64,000 bases of DNA from an uncultured Eggerthella sp. (lineage in GTDB: Bacteria; Actinomycetota; Coriobacteriia; Coriobacteriales; Eggerthellaceae): positions 1 through 64,000 of the forward strand of contig UPYK01000005.1 in assembly GCA_900538545.1 (NCBI GenBank), given 5' to 3'. Of this stretch, positions 52,530 to 63,200 are shown piece after piece. The position numbers and the translations under genes were made by a program. Position 1 is the stretch's first letter. Every line of letters begins with the position of its first letter. The notes under the pieces are model-generated. The model saw only the letters and a list, made by a program, of their open reading frames with translations. It did not search any database and was not told where the DNA came from.

Positions 52530-53663
52530 CTATGAAGCGATCGCCTGCTGATGCTCTTCATAGGTCTTGCTGAAGAAATAATCCAGTCCACCCTGACCGT
52601 TGTCTTTGAAATAGAAATAGAGGTAGTCGGTCTGGTCGGGATCGCAGGCTGCCTCGAGCGCTGCAAGGCCCGGTGAGCAGATAGGTCCGGGAGGCAATCC
52701 CTTGTTCAAATAGGTGTTGAACGGGCCTTCCTTCTGCAGATCCTCGGGCTTCGGGTCGCCCCCGATCACGTAGGCCGTAGTGGCGTCGGACTGCAATGCC
52801 ATATCGATCGCAAGGCGGTTGTAGAACACTGAAGCGACCGTTTTCTTGTTATCCGCTGCAGCTTCACGTTCGATGATCGAAGCGAGGATGAGCACCTCGT
52901 AATCGCTGAGCCCTTCATCGTGCGGATAGGTGTAGTTGAGCTGCTTGACCTCTTGTTCGTACTGCGTGAGCATCTGAGCGACCACATCATCGGCATTGGC
53001 ACCTGCGATGATCTCGTAGGTCTTAGGGAACAAGAAACCCTCGAGTGAATTGTTATAAGCATCCTTCACGAAGCTGAACTGATCAGAAAAGCGCGAGGCG
53101 TCTTGCGCAGCCGCAAGGAAGTCCGCTTCACTGATCGAACCCGCGTATGCCTCTGAAACAGCATGTGCTGTTTGTTTGATCGTGTAGCCTTCAGGTATCA
53201 CATAGCTGTTATCTGCCTGGTTCGGACCAGCTTCGAGATGTTCGACCACTTCTGAGAGCGGCGTGCCTCCATTGAACACGTAGATACCGGTCTTGAGCGA
53301 AGAACCATAGCCCTTTTGGGATACCTCATTGCTGAAGGCTTTCTTGTTCTCGATGATGCCGGCATCGTAGAGGATCGTGGCGATATCTTGAGTCGTAGAA
53401 CCATCGGGGATCTCGATGCGCGCCTGCTGATCGCTTGGAAGCATGTTCGGGTTCTTATCACAAGAGCCCATGCAGTTCACCAGCCCGAAGATCACGATGA
53501 TGGCGAGCACCACAGCTGCGATGCCGATATAGAGCGGTTTCTTCGAACGACGCGGCTCGATGAGCGACGTGTCATATTTGCTGAACTGGCGCTCCCCTCG
53601 TGCATGGGCAGCACGGGCAGCATGGGTGGGTTTGCGAGAATACGTAACCTTACGACGAAACAC
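52530..53663 (-). CDS. mltG: Endolytic peptidoglycan transglycosylase MltG
   Basis: 377 residues. A basic cytoplasmic N-terminus, a transmembrane helix at about 44-66, a LysM-like subdomain (about 85-160) and the YceG/MltG catalytic domain are present. The catalytic Glu is in ILASIIEREAA near 260, and the C-terminal motif LPPGPICSPGLAALEAA fits the family. It cuts nascent glycan strands and is thought to set their length. The start is GTG 53663 with AAAGG. It follows ruvX by 22 bp, a common pairing. Confidence 0.93.
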   Translation of the reverse strand: MFRRKVTYSRKPTHAARAAHARGERQFSKYDTSLIEPRRSKKPLYIGIAAVVLAIIVIFGLVNCMGSCDKNPNMLPSDQQARIEIPDGSTTQDIATILYDAGIIENKKAFSNEVSQKGYGSSLKTGIYVFNGGTPLSEVVEHLEAGPNQADNSYVIPEGYTIKQTAHAVSEAYAGSISEADFLAAAQDASRFSDQFSFVKDAYNNSLEGFLFPKTYEIIAGANADDVVAQMLTQYEQEVKQLNYTYPHDEGLSDYEVLILASIIEREAAADNKKTVASVFYNRLAIDMALQSDATTAYVIGGDPKPEDLQKEGPFNTYLNKGLPPGPICSPGLAALEAACDPDQTDYLYFYFKDNGQGGLDYFFSKTYEEHQQAIAS

Positions 53664-53685
53664 TCAAATACCTTTCGCAGTGCGT

Positions 53686-54096
53686 TCAGTGACGGGCGTC
53701 GAGCCACGATTGCAAGAAGATCGAAGCTGCGATCATATCAACCTTACCACGCATAGACTTTTCGGAGTGCCCGCCTTCGCGGAGCGCACGTTTTGCTTCG
53801 GCAGAACTCAAACGCTCATCGCAGAATTCGAGCGGAAGATCGAGCGCTTTCGCTATGCGAACTGCTTGTTCTTCGATACGTTGCGCTTGAGGGCCTTTTT
53901 CGCCGTTCAAGGACAGTGGCAAGCCTGAAAGGAGCAATTCTGGCTCCCAATCTTCGACCACGCGACGAAACGAAGGAGCGTTCGCGAGCACCTCTTGGGT
54001 AGGGAGCACGCAAACAGGACTCGCGATGCGCTCCTGAGGGTCGCTCACCGCGATACCGCAACGCACTTCCCCGATATCGAGCGCCATGACCCTCAC
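53686..54096 (-). CDS. ruvX: RuvX/YqgF family putative Holliday junction resolvase / pre-16S rRNA nuclease
   Basis: 136 residues with an RNase H-like fold. VMALDIGEVRCGIAVSD at the N-terminus carries the first acidic residue, LLSGLPLSLNGEKGPQA the middle motif, and FCDERLSSAEAKRAL the second acidic residue. Members were proposed as resolvases and also process the 16S rRNA 5' end. It lies between alaS and mltG as in many Gram-positives. Confidence 0.9.
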   Translation of the reverse strand: MRVMALDIGEVRCGIAVSDPQERIASPVCVLPTQEVLANAPSFRRVVEDWEPELLLSGLPLSLNGEKGPQAQRIEEQAVRIAKALDLPLEFCDERLSSAEAKRALREGGHSEKSMRGKVDMIAASIFLQSWLDARH

Positions 54097-54141
54097 GCGA
54101 TCACCTGAAGCGGTCTATATGCGGAAACCTTTCGCATGAGC

Positions 54142-56784
54142 CTAAGCAAGGCCAAGTTCTGCACGCGCCTTATCGAGCGCTGCCGGAATACCAGAAGCAT
54201 CCTTACCACCAGCTTGTGCCATGGTGGGCTTTCCACCGCCACCACCAGAAACGAGCGGCGCGATGGTCTTGATGATATTGCCGGCATTGAATCCAGCAGC
54301 AACCGCTTCATCGCTACCCGCAGCAAGCAGGATGGGACGATCATCCTTGACACCGATGAGCACTGCAGCACCCGGCGCATCCATGCGGGAACGTACCACG
54401 TCCCAGAAATTACGCAGCATGCCTGGATCGCGCACATCGACCTGTGCAACGATGACCGGATAGCCGGCAGGAGTGAGCACAGCTTGGTCGAGCAGCGCCG
54501 TGACATTATCATCCGCAACGGCGTTCTGCGTACGCTTGAAGCGTGTTTGCAGCTCTTTATAGGCAGTCATGTTCGAAGCGGCGCGTTCGGAAACATCGAA
54601 CATCGGCACGGAAAGCAATCCGGCGGTTTCACGAAGCTCTGCTTCGATGCCATTCACATAGGCAAGCGCACCATAGCTCGTCACTGCTTCGATACGGCGC
54701 AAGCTCGCGCCTACGCTGCCTTCGCTCGTGATCTTCACGAACCCGATCTCGGCCGTGTTGTTCACATGGCATCCGCCACACAGCTCGCGCGAGAACTGAC
54801 CGACCTCGACCACGCGCACGGTTTCACCATACTTCTCGCCGAAGAGCGCAGTCACGCCAGAATTGCGAGCCTCATCGAGCGAAGTCTCATAGCGCGTAGT
54901 GGGGATCGCTTGCATGATGTAGGAGTTCGCAAGCTCTTCGACCTGCGCGATCTGTTCAGGAGTGAGCGCTTCGAAATGCGTGAAGTCGAAACGCAAGCGG
55001 TCGGGACCAACGTAACTACCTGCCTGCTTCACATGCGCACCAAGCACCTCGCGCAATGTCGCATGCAGGATGTGCGTGCAGGTGTGATTGCGCGCGATGG
55101 ATGCGCGGCGCTTCGCATCGACCGAAGCCGTAACTTCTTCGCCAACCGCGAACGAGCCCGATTCTATCTTCACCTTATGAACGGTAAGACCGGCTTCGGG
55201 AGCTTTCGTATCGAGTACACGAGCAACGCTCTCGCCAGCGAAGATGATACCCGTATCACCCACTTCGCCGCCCATTTCAGCATAGAACGGCGTGGTAGAG
55301 AGGACGATCTCGCCTTCTTGGCCTGCTTCCAGGCGCTCAGCCACTTCGCCACCTGAGATGAGCGCATTCACGATAGCGCCGCACTCGAGCGTGTCATAGC
55401 CAACGAAACTAGTAGGTCCGAGCTTCTCGAGCAGCTCGACATAGATGCCACCGAAGTTCGACCAGGCTGCTTCTGCATCATCGGCATTGGCAGCACGAGC
55501 ACGGCTGCGTTGCTCTTCCATACAGCGCGCAAAGCCTTCTTCGTCGACCGTGATATCGCGCTCAGCGCAGATCTCTTGGGTGACCTCGATCGGGAAGCCA
55601 TACGTATCATGCAGCACGAACGCGCGATCGCCCGGGAGCACGTTGCCTTCAAGTTCGTCAAGCGCCTCTTCGAGGTAGACCTGACCCTGCTTGAGCGTGG
55701 CACCGAAACGCTCCTCTTCGGAAAGAACGATGCGCTTGATGAGCGCTTCGTTCTCGATGAGTTCGGGATAGACCGAGCCCATGAGCTCCATGATCTTCTC
55801 GATATAGTGCGAAAGGAACGCGCCTTCGATGCCGATCGAATGAGCTTTCATGACCGCGCGGCGCAACAAGCGACGCAGCACGTATCCGCGCCCCTCGTTC
55901 GAAGGCAGGATGCCATCGGCGATCATGAACGTGACCGCACGACTATGATCAGCGATGATGCGCAACGCCAGGTCGGTAGCATCGTCTGTCTTGTACGTTT
56001 TGTGCGAAAGGTCCTCGCCCACCGCGATCAGATCGCGCAGGATATCCGTGTCGTAGTTGTTATCCACGCCTTGCATGATGGCAGCGATGCGCTCAAGACC
56101 CATACCAGTATCGATGTTCTTCTTGGGCAGAGGAACGAGCGTGCCGTCTTCTTGTGCGTCATATTGCGTGAAGACGCAATTCCAATACTCGAGGAAACGA
56201 TCGCAATCGCAGCCTGGAGCACAATCAGGGCTACCGCAACCCACTTCGGGACCCTGGTCGAAGTACAGCTCGGAGCACGGACCGCACGGACCGGTGGGGC
56301 CAGCACGCCAGAAGTTATCGTCTTCACCGAGCTTTGAGATATGGCTCGGATCGATGCCGAGGTCCTGCCAGATCTCGATCGTCTCATCGTCATCTTCGAA
56401 CACGGTGAAATAGAGCTTCTCAAGCGGAAGACCGAGCACCTCGGTCGAGAATTCGAGCGCCCAGGCGCACATCTCCTTCTTGAAGTATTCGCCGAAGGAG
56501 AAGTTGCCGAGCATCTCGAAGAAGCTCAGGTGGCGCCCGGTGGTACCGATGATATCGATATCGTTGGTACGCACGCACTTCTGCACGGTAGTGGTGCCGA
56601 TGTAGGGTGCTTCCAGATGCTTTTGCTGCAGGAAGTAGGGCTTGAATTGGACCATGCCCGCTGCGGTGAGCAGGAGCGATGGGTCGTCGGGAATAAGTGA
56701 AGAAGAAGGCATGCGCTTGCACCCCTTCTCCTCAAAAAACTTCAGATACTTTTCGCGGATCTCCGCCGTGGTCATATATTCCAT
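54142..56784 (-). CDS. alaS: Alanyl-tRNA synthetase
   Basis: About 880 residues, complete. The class II catalytic domain is at the N-terminus (PYIGTTTVQKCVRTNDID, HLSFFEMLGNFSFGEYFK). The editing domain has the zinc motif RNHTCTHILHATLREVLG (about 560) and the matching CGGCHVNN (about 668). The C-Ala domain ends in GGGGGKPTMAQAGGKD. The start is ATG 56784 or ATG 56775 (MTTAEIREKYLKFFEEKG); the open frame extends 19 codons beyond the first. It precedes ruvX-mltG. Confidence 0.95.
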   Translation of the reverse strand: MEYMTTAEIREKYLKFFEEKGCKRMPSSSLIPDDPSLLLTAAGMVQFKPYFLQQKHLEAPYIGTTTVQKCVRTNDIDIIGTTGRHLSFFEMLGNFSFGEYFKKEMCAWALEFSTEVLGLPLEKLYFTVFEDDDETIEIWQDLGIDPSHISKLGEDDNFWRAGPTGPCGPCSELYFDQGPEVGCGSPDCAPGCDCDRFLEYWNCVFTQYDAQEDGTLVPLPKKNIDTGMGLERIAAIMQGVDNNYDTDILRDLIAVGEDLSHKTYKTDDATDLALRIIADHSRAVTFMIADGILPSNEGRGYVLRRLLRRAVMKAHSIGIEGAFLSHYIEKIMELMGSVYPELIENEALIKRIVLSEEERFGATLKQGQVYLEEALDELEGNVLPGDRAFVLHDTYGFPIEVTQEICAERDITVDEEGFARCMEEQRSRARAANADDAEAAWSNFGGIYVELLEKLGPTSFVGYDTLECGAIVNALISGGEVAERLEAGQEGEIVLSTTPFYAEMGGEVGDTGIIFAGESVARVLDTKAPEAGLTVHKVKIESGSFAVGEEVTASVDAKRRASIARNHTCTHILHATLREVLGAHVKQAGSYVGPDRLRFDFTHFEALTPEQIAQVEELANSYIMQAIPTTRYETSLDEARNSGVTALFGEKYGETVRVVEVGQFSRELCGGCHVNNTAEIGFVKITSEGSVGASLRRIEAVTSYGALAYVNGIEAELRETAGLLSVPMFDVSERAASNMTAYKELQTRFKRTQNAVADDNVTALLDQAVLTPAGYPVIVAQVDVRDPGMLRNFWDVVRSRMDAPGAAVLIGVKDDRPILLAAGSDEAVAAGFNAGNIIKTIAPLVSGGGGGKPTMAQAGGKDASGIPAALDKARAELGLA

Positions 56785-56855
56785 GGACACACTTTCTCGT
56801 GGATAGGACGAATGGAAAATCTTTGCTTTTGCATCATACAACAGAGCAGCGTGAT

Positions 56856-58136
56856 TCAGTGCTTTTGGTTCTTGCTATCAACCCTAACGGGCGCCATTTC
56901 ACCCGTTGCATCGGCGAGCGGGTTAGGAGTGTCTGAAGAATCTCCTTTGAAGAAGACTCCTTCGGGGTCAAGGATAGAACGACCGGTCTTCTTCTCGAAG
57001 TAGTACACGAAGATCGATTTGGCAGCGGCTGCAAGCGGAATGGAGAGCAGCATTCCGATGAAGCTGCCGATGAATCCGCTCATCGCCCAACCGAGCGCTG
57101 AGCCGATCATGAGGGCGAGGATAACGAGCGCTGGGTGGATGTCGACCGAATTCGACATGAGCTTCGGCGAGATGAAGGTATAGACGATCTGCTGCACGAT
57201 AACGGTGTAGACGATCGCAATGATGCAGATGAGCGGACTGATGAAGATACCCGTGATGCCCGCGAGCGCACCGCCCAACCACGGACCGATAACCGGGATG
57301 ATATTGAGCACGCCAGTGATCAGACCAAGTGCAGCAGCACTGGGCAGACCCATGATCGCAAAGCCAATGCCGCATCCAACTGCGATGATGCCACATTGGA
57401 TGAGCGTTGCTTTGATGTAGCCCCCTACCACGCGCGTGAACGTGATCTCGAGCATAACAAGGTCTTCGCCATGATTCTTGCCGAGCAAACGATAGATCTC
57501 TTTATTGAGCGCCGGCAATTCGAGCAGGATCCAGAACGCAACGACAAGCGCGAAGCCCACGACCAACAGCGTATTGGCAACACCTGAACCAACTGCAGCA
57601 ACTCCCTGCGCACTCTGAGAAGCAACAGAGGATGCCCAGCTGGAAAGCGAAGCGAACGCGCTGTTCATATACTCCTTGATAGTGGCATCTTGGAAGAAAG
57701 AAGCGTACTGCTCGTAGACATGATTCCACCACTCGCTCACTTGCGAGATGTACGTAGGAACGCTTTGGATGAGCGAATCGAACTGATTGCCCACACCGAA
57801 CAAGGGCGAGAACATGAGGAAGATACAGGCTGCGAGCACAAGGAGCATGACCAGATAGGCCACGATCGTGCCGATCAGCCGGTTCGCCCCCCGCTTCTCC
57901 AGCCCATCGACGATGCCGCGCAGGCAGAACACGATAACGACCGACCAAAGGATGATACCGATTGGAATGGAGAGGATGTTCAGAACGACCGTGGTGTAAT
58001 AGATGATGATGCCGCATAAAACGACGAGCGAGGCGATGAAGAACCACCGCCCCGCTTTCATCGTTTTCAGGCTTACCTCACGATACTCTTTGTCTTCAGT
58101 ATCCAACGAACTGCTCGTCGGATCGACATGCTTCAT
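56856..58136 (-). CDS. AI-2E family transporter
   Basis: 426 residues, about eight transmembrane helices. The family pattern is a first hydrophobic pair (FFIASLVVLCGIIIYYTTVV), a long extracytoplasmic helical part (about 125-170) and the conserved GLPSAAALGLITGVLNIIPV-IGPWLG stretch. Substrates vary (autoinducer-2 export, Na+/H+ exchange, small molecules), so none is assigned. Good ribosome-binding site AAGGAA. It is downstream of a DUF948-like gene by 20 bp. Confidence 0.88.
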   Translation of the reverse strand: MKHVDPTSSSLDTEDKEYREVSLKTMKAGRWFFIASLVVLCGIIIYYTTVVLNILSIPIGIILWSVVIVFCLRGIVDGLEKRGANRLIGTIVAYLVMLLVLAACIFLMFSPLFGVGNQFDSLIQSVPTYISQVSEWWNHVYEQYASFFQDATIKEYMNSAFASLSSWASSVASQSAQGVAAVGSGVANTLLVVGFALVVAFWILLELPALNKEIYRLLGKNHGEDLVMLEITFTRVVGGYIKATLIQCGIIAVGCGIGFAIMGLPSAAALGLITGVLNIIPVIGPWLGGALAGITGIFISPLICIIAIVYTVIVQQIVYTFISPKLMSNSVDIHPALVILALMIGSALGWAMSGFIGSFIGMLLSIPLAAAAKSIFVYYFEKKTGRSILDPEGVFFKGDSSDTPNPLADATGEMAPVRVDSKNQKH

Positions 58137-58156
58137 GTTGGTATTCCTTCGTGTTA

Positions 58157-58774
58157 CTAGTTTGCGCCTGCGTCTGCGTTAGCCTTGATGAAGACCGCTT
58201 CTTTAAGATTCGCAGCCGTCCTGTTCGTTTCTTCGGCCGCCTTATCGCGCGCTTCCTGCGCTGCTTCGCGATCAGCTGCACGCTGAGCGTTGTCGGCCTG
58301 CATATCGGCAACCTTCTCGCCCACGATCTCAAGGCCATTATCGACATTGGTGAGCACCACGCCTGCCGTGCCTTCGGCATTCTTCACCGGACTGATCTTC
58401 TCGCGGATGGCAGACGTTGCCTTCGCAATGATACCCAGCGGCGCTTGCGTGACCTTGTCGACCGAGCTCGTTGCTTTGGAAACATTGCCCGTGATCTTGT
58501 TCACATCTTCCATGATCTGATCGATGCGCATGATCTGCAGGTTCGCACCATCGATCGTGAGCGTGATGCGATCCATGAGCGGATCGACGCGCCCGACGAT
58601 GGGCTTAGCCTGCTTGATGAGATCAGCAGCATCATCGAGCATGGGATTGACCTTTTCATTCACGGTGTTGCGAATGATCTTGACGAGGATATACAAGAAA
58701 TATGCAAGGGCCAGGAGCGCAACCGCACCAGCCAGGCACAGGATGAATAGTCCAACCGGAATGAGATTCTCCAT
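58157..58774 (-). CDS. DUF948-like membrane-anchored helical protein
   Basis: 205 residues. One N-terminal transmembrane helix (about 6-31) is followed by a long helical/coiled region with MLDDAADLIKQAKPIVGRVD and MRIDQIMEDVNKITGNVSKA, and by an Ala/Glu/Arg-rich C-terminus. No catalytic motif is seen. It resembles the DUF948 family (general stress-like proteins in Firmicutes), of unknown role. AAGGTG precedes the ATG. It sits between rarA and the AI-2E family gene. Confidence 0.7.
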   Translation of the reverse strand: MENLIPVGLFILCLAGAVALLALAYFLYILVKIIRNTVNEKVNPMLDDAADLIKQAKPIVGRVDPLMDRITLTIDGANLQIMRIDQIMEDVNKITGNVSKATSSVDKVTQAPLGIIAKATSAIREKISPVKNAEGTAGVVLTNVDNGLEIVGEKVADMQADNAQRAADREAAQEARDKAAEETNRTAANLKEAVFIKANADAGAN

Positions 58775-58819
58775 ATCGACACCTTTCCTTCCAATCCAAA
58801 TTTTCTCGATTATACCCTT

Positions 58820-60124
58820 TTATAGGCCTGAAAAGTCTTTCGTCGAGTAATCAATACGGTAACGTTCCCACCCTCGATCGCTCGGCGTGAAGAAACACCC
58901 GCGCTCGAGGCCATCAGGAAGATATTGCTGTTCAACATAGGCTCCAGGATAGTTATGCGGATAGAGATACGCACCGTACTCTTCGCTGCCTGGACGATGA
59001 CGATCGCGCAAATGATTCGGTACCGCCCGCGCAGGCCCTTTCTTCACTTCGGCGAGCGCGTTGAAGTACGCCTGCGAGGACGCATTCGATTTGGGAGCGA
59101 GCGCCATATAGACTGCCGCCTGGGCAAGATTGATGCCGCATTCGGGATACCCTATCACCTCAGCTGCTCTGAATGCGGCCTCAGCGACAAGGAGCGCTTG
59201 CGGGTCGGCATTGCCGATATCTTCCGAGGCTAAGATGAAGATGCGACGCGCGATGAACTTCGGGTCTTCCCCGCCGTCGATCATGCGGGCAAGCCAGTAG
59301 AGCGCTGCATCAGGATCGGAGCCGCGCATCGACTTGATGAACGCCGAGATGATGTCGTAGTGCATGTCGCGATCCTTGTCGTAGGGCAAGCTGTGCTGCG
59401 GCATGGCGACCTCGACCATTTCGCGCGTGATCTCGTGAGCGTTCTGCGCCCGAGCCACATCGGAAGCGAGCGAAAGCGTGGTGAGCGCCGCGCGCGCATC
59501 ACCGGCACACAGGGTAAGGATCGCATCGGCTGCCTGATCCGAAAGCGTATAGGCATCGCCGAGACCGCGATCGTCCACGAGCGCTGCGCCGAGGATCTCG
59601 CGGATGTTATCGTCGGAAAGGCTGTGCAGCTCGATCAAGCGCGAACGGGAGAGCAGCGCAGAATTCACCTCGAAGAACGGGTTTTCCGTCGTTGCGCCGA
59701 TGAGCACCACGATGCCGTCCTCCACCGCATGGAGCAACGCGTCTTGCTGGGCGCGATTGAAGCGGTGGATCTCGTCGATGAACAGGATGGTGCGCAGGTT
59801 GCGATGGACCAGGCGCTCGTCGGCTTCCGCGATGACCTTACGCAGATCCGACACCGTGCCGCCGATGGCAGAGACCTCTACGAACGTAGCATGTGTGGAG
59901 TGCGCGATCACGCGAGCGAGTGAAGTCTTGCCGGTACCTGCGGGCCCATAGAGGATGATGGAAGAGAGCGTGTCGTTCTCGATCGCTGCCCTAAGCCAGG
60001 TGCCTTCGCCGACCGCCTCCTGCTGTCCGACGAGCTCGTCGAGCGTGCGCGGACGCATACGCACGGCAAGCGGCGCGTGAGCAAGGCGCGTTTCATCTTC
60101 CATCTGGGTAAAGAGCGTATCCAT
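58820..60124 (-). CDS. rarA: Replication-associated recombination protein A
   Basis: 434 residues; an AAA+ ATPase acting at stalled replication forks (MgsA/RarA/WRNIP1 family). Walker A is ILYGPAGTGKTSLARVIA (about 45-62), Walker B ILFIDEIHRFNRAQQDALLH, sensor GATTENPFFEVNSALLSR. The C-terminal tetramerisation region with PLPDG-like YLPDGLERGCFF is complete. The start is ATG 60124 with AAGGAGAG; the open frame extends 7 codons further. It lies beside the addAB genes. Confidence 0.93.
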   Translation of the reverse strand: MDTLFTQMEDETRLAHAPLAVRMRPRTLDELVGQQEAVGEGTWLRAAIENDTLSSIILYGPAGTGKTSLARVIAHSTHATFVEVSAIGGTVSDLRKVIAEADERLVHRNLRTILFIDEIHRFNRAQQDALLHAVEDGIVVLIGATTENPFFEVNSALLSRSRLIELHSLSDDNIREILGAALVDDRGLGDAYTLSDQAADAILTLCAGDARAALTTLSLASDVARAQNAHEITREMVEVAMPQHSLPYDKDRDMHYDIISAFIKSMRGSDPDAALYWLARMIDGGEDPKFIARRIFILASEDIGNADPQALLVAEAAFRAAEVIGYPECGINLAQAAVYMALAPKSNASSQAYFNALAEVKKGPARAVPNHLRDRHRPGSEEYGAYLYPHNYPGAYVEQQYLPDGLERGCFFTPSDRGWERYRIDYSTKDFSGL

Positions 60125-60208
60125 AGCTCTCCTTTTCATGTTCATTCTTCGGCTAGCTTACGCCGAGCCACCGTGAATTGCTACTCGCAACCTTTTGCGT
60201 GAGCGCTC

Positions 60209-63200
60209 TTAGCTCTTGCGCGCCTCATACGCGGACAATACCGCCGCTTCGAGCGCTGCGCGCTCTTCGGCCGTGAAGCAATAAGGCACCACCTGCGGCT
60301 GTGCGGGATCGCTCTTGCTCGTGCGCTCCACACGAATGAAGTGCGCCTCGACCGTCTCGAAGCCCTGCCGCATGAGCGCAAGCGCATAGCATTGTGCCTG
60401 CAGGAGATGCTTCTCATGCAATTGTTCAGGCGTTTCTTCGTCCGAACCTCCGGTCTTGTAGTCGATGAAGAACGCATGATCCTTATCGGCTTCGCTCACA
60501 GCAAGGCCATCGATCTCGCCTTCAAGATAGAGGGGTCGCTCGCCCGAGCTGATCTCGAGCATGAAGGGAACCTCCGCATAGATATGCTCGCAGGCAAAGA
60601 AGCGCTTACAGAGATCGCTCGCGAACCAGCGTTGCGTTGCTTCGTTCAAGCGCTTTTCTTGCGGCTGAGATAGGTCACCGAGCTTGACCTGTGCGACGAA
60701 CGCAGACGCGGGCAGTTCAGGCACGATACCCACCTCTCTGCGCGATTCGATCGCCCGCTGGGCCAAACGGTGGAACGCCGTGCCGAGCGCCGTTGCGCTC
60801 TGTTGCTTCACGAGCGCTGCCACATCTTCAGGGAACATCTCTTCATCTTCATCTAAAACAGCTACTGGTGCGCTACTATCCTCAAGGCCACTCGCGACAG
60901 AAGCTTCTTCTTCGAAGACCTCATCGCACGATGCGCTCGCAAAGCCTTTGCCATGGCTACTAGCAAGAGCAGAATAGGAAACCACTCGATCGCGATCGCT
61001 CTGCACTCCTCCGGGTACAAGCACGCCTTCATGCGCAACAGGCACGATGAACTCGCTTATCTCGGCAGGCTGTTTCTGCGTGCCCTTCGGCTTTTCTACC
61101 AACGCCTCATGATGAACGCGTGCGCAGGCAGACCCTCCATAGTCGAAGGAAAAGGACTTCCTATCAGGTGTCAGGTCCCACTGCAAGACATTATGGAGCA
61201 GTTCGAACACCCCTTTATAGGCGAACTTAGTACTGCCCCTATTGGTCAAAGAAAGGAAGAGCGATTTGCTCGCACGCGTTAGAGCAACGTAGAGCAGTCG
61301 CAGCGCATCGTCGAGCGCACCCTGAGCAATGCGCGCATCGAGCACGTATGCTATCTGATCACTCGACAGACCATCAACATCGAGCGTGTCAGAAAACGCT
61401 TCTGAGCTATGGTCTGTCAGATAGTCTTTGAGCAGTTCATAGGTTTTCTTCGGCGAATCAGAGCTCGTGGTCTCAACTCCAGGCAAGTTCGGCGGATCTT
61501 CAGACAACTTCGGTTCAAGGGCGAGGATGACTCGCTCGCCCACCGTTTCCATGGGAAGCTTAGTGGACTTAGGTAATCCTTCATGCGGCTCTGCCACCGC
61601 AACGTGATCGAATTCAAGACCTTTGCTCGAATGGATGGTCATGATCCGTACGAAATTGCTTCTGCTCGTAGATAACACTCCGGGCTTTTCTTTAGAGGTT
61701 GCCAGGAAATCGGAGAAACGCCGGGCAAGATGCGGGATGCTGCACGCTTGCTGTTGCCAAGTAAGAACGATCTCGAGCGCTTTGAATATATTGCCCGCCA
61801 CCGCTTGACCATCGCTCCCAGCAGCTTGCAAGCGATAGAGCCATCCAGAATCTTTCATGAGAGAATACAGCGCCTGGTAAAGACCTTCGTCACTAGCCTT
61901 GACGCGCAGTGCTTGCATAAGGCGAAGCGAGCGAAGCAGCTCTTCGCACTGAACGGACGAAAGGCAGAAGCACCCCATCAGACCAAGCACAACCTCTTCA
62001 CCTTCGGTCAGCAGCATGTCTGCAAGATACCAGAATCGTTGCGCGAACGAAGCACGTCTTGCAAGTTTGACACCATTGCCATCATCGGGCACAACGAAGT
62101 GCGCAAGCGCAAAGAGCGCATCGTCCCCCAGGTTGAACAGCGGCGAAGAGAGCACCGTATAAAGATCGCTTGAAGCGCGCTTATCAGCCATGACCGCTAT
62201 AAGCGCTTCTATCAGTTGCACTTCGGGTGCCGAAGCGAACACCGAACCACCCGAGATGATGCTTTCAAATCCTTCTTCAGCTAACGCATCGATATAGAGC
62301 GCCACGTTGTTCATTCCTCCCAGAAGGATCGCCATATCCGCAGGGGAAGCTCCTTCGGCGCGCAAAGAAGCAAAATGCGCTGCTATACGCTTTGCCCCCA
62401 ACCTACGAGCATCATCGATTCCTCCCCCCTTGCTCCAAGTTTCGATAACGTCCACTTCAATACGAGGTCGTTCTTCGAAGAGAGGATCTAGATCTTTGCT
62501 CACGGCACCTTGCGGACGAAGCGCAAGGAAGCGATCCCCGAAGAATTCAGGGCGAGAGAAGATAGTTTCGACGAAAGCGAGCACATCGCCATGACTTCTG
62601 AAATTATCAGGGAGCGAAAGCGCCTGAAGACTCGCATGCGCTTGCTGTTGCATGACGCGATGATCGAAGAAAACCTCAACATCGGCCCCACGAAAGCGAT
62701 AGAGTGTTTGCTGCGCATCGCCTACCGTCATCACATTCGCCCCGTGATCGCGCGAAAGCTTGTCGATGATAGAAACTTGAAGCAGGTCAGTATCTTGGAA
62801 TTCATCCACCATGATCAGCTTGAAGCGCTGTTGATAGGTGCGCGCAATAGAAGGATGGTGCTCAAGCGCCTGGTTGCAGGCACGCAAAAGATCGGCATTA
62901 TCGAGCCGATCGCTGCCCTTCAGCTGCTGATACACACGATCGACCAGACGCGTAAGCGTGAGCAGATCAGCGGAGAGGCGAGCAGAAGCATCCGCGATGG
63001 CAGCATGAGCAATTTCAGCGTATTCGCTACGGTAGCACTCGAAAACTTCCGCATCAGGTTTTACCTTACCGCTCGAAGCTTTGAGCTTAGGAAACGAAAG
63101 CAGCACATCAAGATAGTCAAGACAAACTTGCGTGTTTGAAAAGTCGGTCTTCGAAGAATCAAACTGCTCAAGATAGTGGTGTGCTTCCGCGATGGCTGCC